Source: JANMDN01 sp031376285 (GTDB lineage Bacteria; Actinomycetota; Thermoleophilia; Miltoncostaeales; Miltoncostaeaceae). From it: a stretch of 18,197 nucleotides of DNA. The notes below the pieces were generated by a model that ran no database searches, was not told the DNA's origin, and was given only the letters and a program-made list of their open reading frames with translations. Every line of letters starts with the position of its first letter. Position 1 is the first letter of the stretch. A program made the position numbers and the translations under genes. Shown piece by piece: positions 1-6,963 of the stretch. The DNA lies in contig JANMDN010000016.1 of the NCBI GenBank assembly GCA_031376285.1, forward strand, positions 1 through 18,197, given 5' to 3'.

Positions 1-2141
1 CGGTCCATACCGATGGTCAGGCTGATGGGACGTGGACCGGTGGCGAGCGGATCCCGACCAGTGAGAGGTCTGATGATCACATGAACCTGAAGGCGCTCGA
101 GGCCGATAGCAGCGGCCGAATCTTTGCCGCGGTAAAGACCGGGGAAACCCTGATGAGCAAACCGCAGATCATGCTCCTTGCCTACGACGGGATGAGTTGG
201 GCGACCCACACCTTCGGGCTGGTCTCAGACTGCCACAACCGGGCAAGCGTCCTCATCGACGAGGGGGCAAACCTCCTGCGGATGATCGCCACGGGTCCTC
301 ACCCGACAATCGGGGGTTGCAACGGCGGCGGTGGTGCCATCTACATGAAGAGCACGCCGCTGAGCGCAATCAACTTCGCGCCCGGTCGGGGGACGCCGAT
401 CATCGTTGACGACGACAGCGCCGTCGTCCACAACGCAAGCTCCACCAAACAGAACTTGACCGCGACGACGGGCCTCGCCGTGCTCGCCAGCAACGACTCG
501 ACGAATCGTTACTGGCACTACCACGAGGGTGGCGGCCCGGTGCCGTCGACGGCGGCCTTCACGAGCACGCCGACCACAGGCACCGCCCCGTTGAACGTTC
601 AGTTCACCGACGCCTCGACCGGCGGCCCCACCAGCTGGAGCTGGAACTTCGGCGACAGCTCACCGACATCGACCGCACAGAACCCGAGCCACACCTACAC
701 CCAAGCCGGCACCTACACCGTCGCGCTGACCGCCTCCAACTCGGGTGGCGGTACCACCAACAGCCGAACCAACTACATCACGGTGACGGCGATCAAGCCT
801 GGTGTCCCGGCGGTCTCTCCGCCGGTGACAGTGGACGGGCCGACAACACTCGCGCCAGGGTGCAACAGGCTTCCGTTGCCGCTGAAGGACTCGGCGGTCG
901 CTGGCTCGGAGCGCGACGCGCGCGTCGCGTCCGATCCGTCCACCCCTGGGCGGCTCGTCGCGCTATGGAGTCAGGACCTTGATCGGCGCGGACCTCGCGC
1001 GTTCACGGCGGCGCGTTCGAGTGACGGCGGGGCGACCTGGGCGACCTCGCCCGGACCGGTGTTCTCTCGGTGCGGCGGTGGCAATGGTCGCCGCGGTGGC
1101 GACTTCTACTGGGTGTCCGAGCCGAGCGTGTCGATCGGGGCTGATGGCAAGGTGTATGCGTTGGGGTTGGGCTTCGGGGTGGGTCCCGCGCCGATCGAGT
1201 CCGATGATCCGGCCGACGATGTTGGTAACAGCAAGCAGGGCATCCTCGTCGCGACGTCAGCCGATGGCGGCGCGACCTGGGGGCCGACCAAGGCACTTAC
1301 AACCGTCGATGGTTCGGCGGTTGGTGTCAGCGATTCGTCGGTGACGGCCGACCCGACGCGCCCGGGCGTGGCGTACGTGGTCTGGAACCATCGAAGCATC
1401 GACGGCGTCGCGAACACGATCTACATTCGGCGGACCCTCGATGGTGGCGCGACGTGGGAGCGGCGGCGCGTGATTAGAGCGTGGGCGACCGCCTCGTTCG
1501 GTCACCAGATCGTGGTTATTCCCGGCGGAGTGCTCCTCGACGTGTTCAGCACGCTCTCGCGCGAGGGGCGCGTGCTCCCGGGCATGCAAGTCGCGAGGTC
1601 CACAAATGGCGGTCTCACGTGGGGGACGCCCCGGCGGATCGCGAGCATGGAGAAGGGCGTCCGTGATCGCGCTCCGTGGACATCCCAGAACAGTCGAAGC
1701 CACGATGTTGCGGTCAGTCGCAAAGGTGGCGCGGTCTATGTCGCGTGGCCGACCACGGTTGGACGCACAACCAGGATCCTCATCGCGCGTTCTTCGGACG
1801 GTGGCCAGACCTGGTTGAAACCGGTCCGCGTCGGCGCGAATCCGGCGCTCGAGACGGCCGCTCCTTCGGTCGAGGTCGCCGGCGGCGGGTCGGTCGTTGT
1901 GAGCTACCTCCAGGTCGTTCGCCGCCGCCAGGTCGACCTTTGGGTGGCTCGCTCGACCGATGGTGGGCGGACGTTCGCTCAGCGCGACAAGCTCACGGCT
2001 ACCACCGTTGACACGGCGAAGATGGGATCGACGCACTCGGCCTGGCTGGCTGCCGACGGCTCCGCGATACGGATGATCTACGCGCTGCCGACCCTTGCTC
2101 CGGGCGACCCGTCGCGGGTCAGCGCAACGACAGTTCGCTGA
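1..2141 (+). CDS. PKD-domain and Asp-box (BNR/sialidase-like) repeat protein, 5' end missing
   Basis: The reading frame stays open from base 3 to the stop at 2141, and the residues before the first ATG (position 81) read like protein. The gene therefore starts outside the window and ATG 81 is probably internal. Counting from ATG 81, residues about 153-238 form a PKD domain with the hallmark stretch WSWNFGDSSPTS and the end pattern HTYTQAGTYTVALTASN. The remainder carries at least six Asp boxes (S-x-D-G-G-x-T-W/F) near residues 313, 393, 452, 507, 571 and 625, typical of a six-bladed sialidase/BNR propeller. PKD domains usually mediate protein or glycan contacts on secreted proteins, so an extracellular glycan-interacting protein is likely. 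No catalytic Arg triad was established, so sialidase activity is not claimed. There is no C-terminal anchor before the stop. The family call is secure; the substrate is unknown. Confidence 0.85.
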   Translation, partial: VHTDGQADGTWTGGERIPTSERSDDHMNLKALEADSSGRIFAAVKTGETLMSKPQIMLLAYDGMSWATHTFGLVSDCHNRASVLIDEGANLLRMIATGPHPTIGGCNGGGGAIYMKSTPLSAINFAPGRGTPIIVDDDSAVVHNASSTKQNLTATTGLAVLASNDSTNRYWHYHEGGGPVPSTAAFTSTPTTGTAPLNVQFTDASTGGPTSWSWNFGDSSPTSTAQNPSHTYTQAGTYTVALTASNSGGGTTNSRTNYITVTAIKPGVPAVSPPVTVDGPTTLAPGCNRLPLPLKDSAVAGSERDARVASDPSTPGRLVALWSQDLDRRGPRAFTAARSSDGGATWATSPGPVFSRCGGGNGRRGGDFYWVSEPSVSIGADGKVYALGLGFGVGPAPIESDDPADDVGNSKQGILVATSADGGATWGPTKALTTVDGSAVGVSDSSVTADPTRPGVAYVVWNHRSIDGVANTIYIRRTLDGGATWERRRVIRAWATASFGHQIVVIPGGVLLDVFSTLSREGRVLPGMQVARSTNGGLTWGTPRRIASMEKGVRDRAPWTSQNSRSHDVAVSRKGGAVYVAWPTTVGRTTRILIARSSDGGQTWLKPVRVGANPALETAAPSVEVAGGGSVVVSYLQVVRRRQVDLWVARSTDGGRTFAQRDKLTATTVDTAKMGSTHSAWLAADGSAIRMIYALPTLAPGDPSRVSATTVR

Positions 2142-2151
2142 CGACCCGGCG

Positions 2152-2328
2152 TCACGCGGATTGCCGGATCCATGCCCGCGCCAGGACGGCACGCATCCAC
2201 CGGGCCTGCGCCGACTGATCCCAAGACCGGCAGGGCTTGCGGTTCGCGGGCGCCGCCGTCGCCAGCGATGAGATCGGCGCCACCGCGGCCAACGTGGCAA
2301 CCATTCCGACGCACCTCTTGCCGACCAT
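2152..2328 (-). CDS. small putative secreted protein
   Basis: A 58-residue frame starts at ATG 2328, preceded by a strong ribosome-binding site (GGGAGGA about 8 bases upstream on the minus strand). The first ~25 residues look like a signal peptide: basic MVGKR, a hydrophobic alanine/valine-rich core, then SSLATAA-AP. The mature part is only about 33 residues, basic and Trp-containing (RSWDQSAQARWMRAV). A longer frame on this strand from 2448 exists, but its extra N-terminus is low-complexity Arg/Ala/Pro and the RBS favours the internal start. It lies convergent to the sialidase-like gene, with a 10-base gap between stop codons. It may be a genuine small exported protein or the 5' remnant of a longer secreted-protein gene. 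I do not recognise a family. Confidence 0.35.
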   Translation of the reverse strand: MVGKRCVGMVATLAAVAPISSLATAAPANRKPCRSWDQSAQARWMRAVLARAWIRQSA

Positions 2329-2507
2329 CTCGCGATCCTCCCTAGCCGCAGCTTGGCCAGCGGGAGCCGCCCGTAGAGCGGGAGCGCTTGCCCGTCGCGC
2401 ATCTGGCAGAGGGCGCTTTGGGTGACGAGGTCGGGGTGACCGGGTCACCTATATCGCGCCGGTCACCAAGTGCTGCGTAACTCCCAGGCGTGGTCTGCTG
2501 CTGATCG

Positions 2508-2930
2508 TCACGTTGTCGGTCGGTCCCAGGGATTGAGGAGCGCGATCCCGAGATCGGCGAAGTCCTTGACGTTTCGGGTGGCGAGATCGGCCCCGTGATC
2601 TCTGCAGATCGCCGCGATCATGCCGTCTTCCACGCTCAGAGGTGCTCCGCCCGCGCGGCGTGAGGCCCGTATTTCGGCATAGGTCCGGGCCGCGGGTTCG
2701 TCGTAGGGAAGGATCCGGTCCGAGAACACGGAGAGCGTCGTCTCGATCGCTTCGAGGAGACCCGTTCGTCGCTTTCCTGCTGGGAGGTTTCGCACCCCTG
2801 TGAGGAGTTCACCGACGCTGACGGCTGTGGTGTAGAGCGGATGCTGCTCCGCGGCGAGCCAAGTCGTGACGAGTAGATCCGGCTTGAGGCGCATCGGTTC
2901 CAAGAGGACGTTCGTGTCGAGGACGATCAC
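2508..2930 (-). CDS. vapC: PIN-domain ribonuclease toxin (VapC/FitB family)
   Basis: This 140-residue protein has the size and layout of a VapC/FitB toxin, a Mg-dependent endoribonuclease that cleaves tRNA or rRNA when its antitoxin is lost. The four PIN-domain acidic residues are visible: D5 in IVLDTNVL, E41 in SVGELLTG, D102 in SVEDGMIAA and D123 in NVKDF. All are intact, so the toxin looks functional. The start codon overlaps the stop of the upstream antitoxin gene by 4 bases (ATGA), the usual translational coupling of these pairs. The partner's MATITVRNL type and the toxin's ISVGEL-like motif fit the FitAB branch. The family is confident; the RNA target cannot be deduced. Confidence 0.93.
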   Translation of the reverse strand: MIVLDTNVLLEPMRLKPDLLVTTWLAAEQHPLYTTAVSVGELLTGVRNLPAGKRRTGLLEAIETTLSVFSDRILPYDEPAARTYAEIRASRRAGGAPLSVEDGMIAAICRDHGADLATRNVKDFADLGIALLNPWDRPTT

Positions 2931-3154
2931 GACAGATCAAGATCTCGCGGTCGGTGCCTCACCGGTGTCGGGATGCCCTCTCCGCGGAACGGAGCCGTTG
3001 CGTCCAGCCACGCCGAGCCGAAGGACGCGCCACGCACGGCCGCGCTCAGAATGGCCCGCGCCTCTGCCTCCATGGAGCGGTTGTTTCGGGCCGCGAGCAA
3101 CTTGAGCCGCATCTGCACCTCGCTGTCGAGATTACGGACGGTAATTGTCGCCAT
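2927..3154 (-). CDS. vapB: FitA/VapB-type ribbon-helix-helix antitoxin
   Basis: A 75-residue protein beginning MATITVRNLDSEVQMRLK, followed by a helix with NNRSMEAEARAILSAAV. This is the signature of the FitA-like branch of Arc/MetJ ribbon-helix-helix antitoxins. Residues 1-40 should bind operator DNA as a dimer, and the tail (SAWLDATAPFRGEGIP) should wrap and inhibit the PIN toxin. It is the first gene of a two-gene operon with the toxin at 2508-2930 (4-base overlap). A clear GGAGG at 3164-3168 sits 9 bases before the ATG, fixing the start. Autorepression through its own promoter is expected from the family, but I could not define an operator palindrome here. Confidence 0.92.
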   Translation of the reverse strand: MATITVRNLDSEVQMRLKLLAARNNRSMEAEARAILSAAVRGASFGSAWLDATAPFRGEGIPTPVRHRPRDLDLS

Positions 3155-3256
3155 CAGAACGACCCTCCTCTTTGATGTGCTGTCAATGCTAGCGTGGCCA
3201 GCCTGGGTCGCACGTTGGCACTGACGTTGTCTAGGTCGGCGGTCTGAGCGTCGGCG

Positions 3257-3694
3257 CTAGGCTCGCGCATCCGCATCCGCAACCCGACCCGCTGCCCGGA
3301 GGCCCGTCACAGAATTCGCAACCTCGGCGGCCAAGTAACCGGCCGACGGTGACCACGGGTGCCGCGTCCCGACGATGGTGACGAGTCCTTCTGTCGACGA
3401 CTCAGCGCCAAACGACGATCCGACGGTGAAATCGATTCCGAGTGGATCAAGGAGCCGGGGAATCCGCGCCGTGTCCATCAGAACATTCACGTGCTGTTCG
3501 TCACCGCGGCGCCAACAGTCATCGTCGCCGCGTACAAACGTCGTGATCTCGCGCACGAGTCGTGACGGTGAGCACATCCGAAGTGGAGAGAAGACCGCCC
3601 AGTCGTCGCTCACGCGAACGGCCGGACTTCGCACGCAGGCGGCTTCGCCGTAGCGAATGCCCTGTCGGTTGACTGTGGGGCCGGATGCCCACAC
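3257..3694 (-). CDS. hypothetical protein of unknown family
   Basis: An open frame of up to 145 residues with a GTG start at 3694 and an in-frame stop just upstream (3704-3706). The C-terminal two thirds have normal protein composition and secondary-structure rhythm (REITTFVRGDDDCWRRGDEQHVNVLMDT is one segment, GLVTIVGTRHPWSPSAGYLA another). The first ~25 residues look less convincing, so the true start could be an internal GTG. I see no clear ribosome-binding site. It lies between the FitAB-like pair and the DUF433-DUF5615 pair on the same strand, with about 100-170 bases on each side, so it is not obviously in either operon. I do not recognise a domain. It could be an intact accessory gene or the remnant of a longer one. 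Confidence 0.45.
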   Translation of the reverse strand: MWASGPTVNRQGIRYGEAACVRSPAVRVSDDWAVFSPLRMCSPSRLVREITTFVRGDDDCWRRGDEQHVNVLMDTARIPRLLDPLGIDFTVGSSFGAESSTEGLVTIVGTRHPWSPSAGYLAAEVANSVTGLRAAGRVADADARA

Positions 3695-3861
3695 TGAAGA
3701 CCATCAGGCCGGACGAGTCCGTGGGCCCGTTCCCGACCGAGGCAAGAAACGCGCCGGTTAGTCAGGATCGATTTTGTGGGCTGGTCCTCGGCGTCCGCAT
3801 CTATTGCGGGTCAGCGCCAACGGCCGCGTTCGGAACCTCCTTGGGCACGCCATCGCGAGGG

Positions 3862-4254
3862 CTACTGCGCGGGAAGTTCTGTGCTGACAACGATCCCCGC
3901 GCGGTCGACTTCGATGACGCGGTTGAGCATCAGGTCGGCGCAGGTCTCGCCAGTTCGTGCGGCTTCGTCCTCTATGTGGTCGACGCAGGCTGACAACAGG
4001 GCGTGTGCGCGTTGTCGGTTGACCGAAGGGAGGACGACGAGGCCCGGGTGGAGTCCGGCGGCCTGGCAGAGGGCTCGGAAGTCGCCGTCGTTTTCCGTGA
4101 CGAGCACTCGTTCTTCGGTGGTGCAGAGGGCGAGTAGCTCGTGATCGGGCAGTCCAAGGATGCCGCGGTCTCGAATGGACGTCGCGTCGTAGCCTCGGCC
4201 GTGGCAGGTGGTGGTCAGTGAGGGCGAGAGGTTCTCATCAATCATGAGCCTCAC
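3862..4254 (-). CDS. DUF5615 PIN-like putative toxin
   Basis: This 130-residue protein opens with MRLMIDENLSPSL, the N-terminal signature of DUF5615 (COG4634), a PIN-like nuclease fold. Residues D6, E7 and N8, the acidic D37 in GLPDHEL, and the VLVTENDGDF segment (residues 50-59) match the expected positions of the active-site acids. Members of this family are predicted toxins encoded next to DUF433 antitoxins. Here the start codon overlaps the DUF433 gene stop by 4 bases (4251-4254), so the two are translationally coupled. Ribonuclease activity is a family-level prediction, not something shown by this sequence. Confidence 0.88.
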   Translation of the reverse strand: MRLMIDENLSPSLTTTCHGRGYDATSIRDRGILGLPDHELLALCTTEERVLVTENDGDFRALCQAAGLHPGLVVLPSVNRQRAHALLSACVDHIEDEAARTGETCADLMLNRVIEVDRAGIVVSTELPAQ

Positions 4255-4841
4255 GCGGCGGCCTGCCAGGGTTTGCTCGCCGGTCGCCCGCGACGCGGGT
4301 TCAAGCGAGCAAACTCAAGCGCTGTCTCCATTGCCTCTCGAGGGATGTCTGGATAGTCCTCGCGCAGCGTCTGGAGGTTGTCGCCGTCCGCAACCCGGTC
4401 AGCGAGGCCGTAGACGCCGATCCGGGTCCCAGTGATCACCGGTGAGCCGCCCTTGATCTCCGGGTTGGAGGTGATCCACTCGGCCCGCCGGGCGAGGTAC
4501 TGGCGGGCACCCTCGACCCGGGCAGCGATCTCCTTTGGGTAGCGAACAACGAGACCACCCTGGAGGACAAGCTCCAGCGTCGGCGTTCGGTCGGGGCGCT
4601 CCTTGCGAACCCAAGCGGTGATGCGCCGCTTGACCCGAACGGAGAGCCCGAGGTCCGCTTCCCCGATTAGGGCCAGCGCGGCAATCGTTGACTCATCCAG
4701 TACACGACCTCGCCCCGCTCCGGCCGTCGTCTGGACGACGCCTTGCTCGATGGCCTTGTTAATCCGTACCAGCGGGACATCCAGCAGTCCTGCGGCCTCA
4801 CGGGGCGTTATTCCAACTGCGGATCGATCAACGACGATCAT
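4251..4841 (-). CDS. DUF433-domain antitoxin with N-terminal helix-turn-helix
   Basis: A 196-residue protein. The C-terminal portion (about residues 122-182) is a DUF433 domain (COG2442) with the hallmark ITSNPEIKGGSPVITGTRIGV and later DYPDIPREAMETALEFARLN. The first ~60 residues (GITPREAAGLLDVPLVRINKAIEQGVV) look like a MerR/excisionase-type helix-turn-helix, making this the longer two-domain version of the antitoxin. It precedes and overlaps the DUF5615 gene, the classic predicted COG2442-COG4634 toxin-antitoxin arrangement. There is no Shine-Dalgarno before the ATG; instead a -10-like TATTCT lies 6 bases upstream, suggesting a leaderless transcript. An inverted repeat at 4862-4880 is a candidate autoregulatory operator. 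Confidence 0.88.
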   Translation of the reverse strand: MIVVDRSAVGITPREAAGLLDVPLVRINKAIEQGVVQTTAGAGRGRVLDESTIAALALIGEADLGLSVRVKRRITAWVRKERPDRTPTLELVLQGGLVVRYPKEIAARVEGARQYLARRAEWITSNPEIKGGSPVITGTRIGVYGLADRVADGDNLQTLREDYPDIPREAMETALEFARLNPRRGRPASKPWQAAA

Positions 4842-4847
4842 GGGAAA

Positions 4848-4880
4848 AGAATACCTATAAAGGGCTGATTAATCCAGCCC
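4848..4880 (-). promoter_or_regulatory. candidate leaderless promoter and palindromic operator of the DUF433-DUF5615 operon
   Basis: On the minus strand TATTCT (4848-4853) sits 6 bases before the ATG at 4841, so transcription would begin at or next to the start codon. Just upstream, 4862-4880 is an inverted repeat: GGGCTG, a 7-base AT-rich centre holding ATTAAT, then CAGCCC. An AT-centred palindrome directly upstream of the -10 element fits autorepression by the helix-turn-helix antitoxin. No convincing -35 was found, and the assignment rests on position and symmetry only. Confidence 0.45.
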
Positions 4881-4974
4881 ACGGAATCCGGTGCACGTGA
4901 CCTCGGGCGAGTCGTGTGGCTCTGTGCGATCGAGGCGAGTCGCCGAGTCGGCGACGGACAAGGTCTTCCAAGAA

Positions 4975-5234
4975 CCGAGGGGGTTCCAGGCCTTGTCGCG
5001 ACGCCAACCAGAACCTCGTCTCGTGGCAGCCGCCGTCGCGGAGGCCACGACTCGCGGGCCTCGACCAGCTGGGCCGGGGTCGCGTTCGATCCGACAAACG
5101 GCCGCGTTGAATGGCGACAATCTGTAGTGGACTGCTGGGTCACAGTGGGGACCTTGCGTTCGAGCAGTTGTCCCACTGCATGAAACGAGTGCTAGAACGC
5201 AAGGTCTGACTGTGATGCAGGGCACGGACGCCCG
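4975..5234 (+). repeat. composite dispersed repeat, copy 1 (long block, hairpin, 17-mer)
   Basis: Three parts follow one another. First, a ~161-bp block (4975-5135) closely matches 8208-8355. Second, a hairpin has a left arm at about 5140-5166 (containing ACCTTGCGTTCGAGCA) and a right arm at 5191-5215 (containing GAACGCAAGGTCTGAC at 5195-5210). Third, the 17-mer CAGGGCACGGACGCCCG lies at 5218-5234. The whole lies between the DUF433 operon and the collagen-like gene and has no convincing coding potential. It ends 12 bases from the 3' end of the collagen-like gene. Confidence 0.8.
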
Positions 5235-5246
5235 CCCGGATCGGGG

Positions 5247-5903
5247 CTACGGGGCGGTGTAGGCCCACGAGCCGATGGCGTGTGTATCGCCGGCCGCCAA
5301 CGACGCGATGCCCACCACGAAGCCGCGCGTCCCTGCGGCCTGCGGTGACGAGAACGCCTGGAGCGTGGCGTTGCTTGCGACGAACGTGTACACGCACACC
5401 TTCCCGGCTGGGGCGGTGGGGGCGGCGGCGGTCCCGGTGCACGCCGCGTCGTCGACCGCGGCCGTCACGATGGGGGTTGCGGCCGTCGCGATCGGGAAGG
5501 TGGCCCACTGACGGAAGTCCTGACCTGCAGCGGATGCGTGCGAATCGACGTTGAAGCCGCCAGTCAGCTTCTCGCCCGACAGGAGTGTGGAAAGGGCGGA
5601 GCGGCCGGGGTCGCCCTTCGGGCCTGTCGCACCGATCACTCCGGGCGCGCCCGCGGACCCTTGAGGCCCCTGCCCCCCCTGGGGTCCGGTGCTGCCCTTC
5701 AGGGTCGACTTCGCCGCGGGCGAGAGCTCTGCCGCGCCGAGCGTTCCGTCCTTGATGTCGACACCGGTAATGGAGGAGTTCTTGATCTCCTTGCCGGTGA
5801 TGAGCTTCGCGGCGGCGAAGGCGGTCCCGCCGCCAACGGCAACCACCACCGCGATCGTCGACATCACGTTCGCGTACGTGAGCTTCGGGCGGGCCTTTTT
5901 CAT
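5247..5903 (-). CDS. exported short-collagen-repeat protein
   Basis: A 218-residue protein when started at ATG 5903 (MKKARPKLTYANVMSTIAVV). This start is preferred over the in-frame codon at 5972 because the signal-anchor (about residues 11-31, ending GGGTAFAAAKL) then lies at the N-terminus and a GGAG sits about 8 bases upstream. After a short GKEIKNSSITGVDIKDGTL motif, residues 70-99 form ten uninterrupted Gly-X-Y triplets rich in GPQG and GPKG, able to form a short collagen-like triple helix. The C-terminal ~115 residues are a non-repetitive domain with two Cys. The N-terminal plus GxY arrangement is a family I associate with Thermoleophilia. The role is unknown; surface display or adhesion is a guess. 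It is transcribed away from arsR. Confidence 0.85.
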   Translation of the reverse strand: MKKARPKLTYANVMSTIAVVVAVGGGTAFAAAKLITGKEIKNSSITGVDIKDGTLGAAELSPAAKSTLKGSTGPQGGQGPQGSAGAPGVIGATGPKGDPGRSALSTLLSGEKLTGGFNVDSHASAAGQDFRQWATFPIATAATPIVTAAVDDAACTGTAAAPTAPAGKVCVYTFVASNATLQAFSSPQAAGTRGFVVGIASLAAGDTHAIGSWAYTAP

Positions 5904-6058
5904 TTCGTGCTCCGATTCGGTGAGTGGGCCTGCGCGGCCAGTGGCCCGATCGACGTCTCGCAGGAACGGCATCGATCGGATGAATAGCCGACCTGCGTGC
6001 GCTCTGACGCTACCTCAGAGAGCACGCACCGTTTGAATGAGGGACATCGCGGGAGGGA

Positions 6059-6109
6059 TTGACCCGGAAGGCCGGGTGTCATACAGTTAGGTAAATGCCT
6101 AACTGTATG
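6059..6109 (+). promoter_or_regulatory. arsR-like promoter with overlapping 12-bp-arm operator
   Basis: A -35 box TTGACC (6059-6064), a 17-base spacer and a -10 box TACAGT (6082-6087) place the transcription start at or within a base or two of the ATG at 6095, so the mRNA would be leaderless. A perfect inverted repeat, CATACAGTTAGG (6080-6091) and CCTAACTGTATG (6098-6109) around a 6-base spacer, covers the -10 box and the first codons. The start codon itself lies in the spacer. Binding of the ArsR-type repressor here would directly block its own promoter. Confidence 0.8.
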
Positions 6110-6445
6110 ACGGCTGATGCCCACCTTCCAGCGATCTTCAAGGCACTGTCCGATGAGACTCGACTGGCGGTGGTCGAGCGGCTGAGTATCGGACCGGCGT
6201 CGGCGACCGAGCTTGCCCGACCGTTCCGGATGGCACTCCCATCATTCATGCAGCACCTCGGCGTACTGGAGCACGCCGGCATCGTCACCTCCCACAAGAC
6301 CGGTCGGACCCGCGTCTTCCAACTCTCACCCAACGCGCTAGGCACGGCCTCGGCCTGGCTGGGGGCCTTCCGCAACCACTGGGAACGTCGCCTCGACCAG
6401 CTCGATGACCTGCTGCGCGCTACGACACACGACCCTAAGGAGTAG
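6095..6445 (+). CDS. ArsR-family winged-helix transcriptional repressor
   Basis: A 116-residue single-domain winged-helix protein of the ArsR/SdpR kind: IFKALSDETRLAVVERL (helices 1-2), then the recognition region SATELARPFRMALPSFMQHLGVLEHAGIV and the wing HKTGRTRVFQL. The metal-binding ELCVCDL motif of classical ArsR is absent, so arsenic sensing is not supported. The strong palindrome at 6080-6109 is its probable autoregulatory site. It is followed without a gap by an SRPBCC/AHSA1 gene, a very common pairing in actinobacteria. ATG 6095 fits a leaderless message; ATG 6107 (MTADAH) is an alternative. Confidence 0.93.
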   Translation: MPNCMTADAHLPAIFKALSDETRLAVVERLSIGPASATELARPFRMALPSFMQHLGVLEHAGIVTSHKTGRTRVFQLSPNALGTASAWLGAFRNHWERRLDQLDDLLRATTHDPKE

Positions 6446-6937
6446 ATGTTGAGCGACTTCACGCCAAACCCCGAGCTGGACCTCGTCCTTGAGCGCATCG
6501 TCCCCGTGCCACCCGATCGCGTTTGGGCTGCCTGGACGGAGCCCGAGCTGATCCTCCAGTGGTTCACGCCCGCCCCGTGGAAGACCGTCGAGTGTGACAT
6601 CGACGTGCGCCCCGGTGGCCGCTCGGTCATCACCATGCAATCCCCAGAAGGCGAGCGTCACCCGAACCTCGGCTGCTACCTGGAGGTCGATCCGGGTCGC
6701 CTTCTCGTGTTTACCAGCGTGATGGGCGAGGGCTTCCGCCCCGTCGCCCCGGTCAACGGCGCCGAGGACCTCCCCTTCACTGGCCGGATCGAGATATCAC
6801 CGGCCCCGGGAGGTGGCACGCACTACCGGGCGATCGCCATCCACGCCGACCCCGATGGCTGTGAGCGCCACCGCGCGATGGGCTTCCACGACGGGTGGGG
6901 CGCTGCTCTCGACCAGCTCGTCGCGCTCATGTCCTGA
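6446..6937 (+). CDS. SRPBCC/AHSA1-domain protein
   Basis: A 163-residue protein with the START-like SRPBCC fold of the AHSA1 family. It opens with LVLERIVPVPPDRVWAAWTEPELILQWFTPAPW, continues DIDVRPGGRSVITMQSPEGE and ends in a long C-terminal helix HDGWGAALDQLVALM. The fold has a deep hydrophobic cavity, and members are paired with ArsR-type regulators; the ligand is not known. The ATG directly follows the arsR-like stop codon. AAGGAG at 6437-6442 is only 3 bases from ATG 6446 but 6 bases from TTG 6449, so the true start may be the TTG, which would shorten the protein by one residue. It is co-transcribed and translationally coupled with the repressor. Confidence 0.92.
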   Translation: MLSDFTPNPELDLVLERIVPVPPDRVWAAWTEPELILQWFTPAPWKTVECDIDVRPGGRSVITMQSPEGERHPNLGCYLEVDPGRLLVFTSVMGEGFRPVAPVNGAEDLPFTGRIEISPAPGGGTHYRAIAIHADPDGCERHRAMGFHDGWGAALDQLVALMS

Positions 6938-6963
6938 TAGTTGCGGCCCAAGGGGGTGCCGAA

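Noticed and set aside
1257..2402. Long minus-strand open frame (~380 codons) opposite the sialidase-like gene
   Set aside because: Composition is dominated by Arg/Pro/Ala with no domain pattern. The plus strand carries clear PKD and Asp-box motifs, so this is an antisense shadow in GC-rich DNA.
6095..6445. Arsenic-sensing ArsR
   Set aside because: The metal-binding Cys motif is absent and the neighbour is an SRPBCC protein, not an arsenic-resistance gene.
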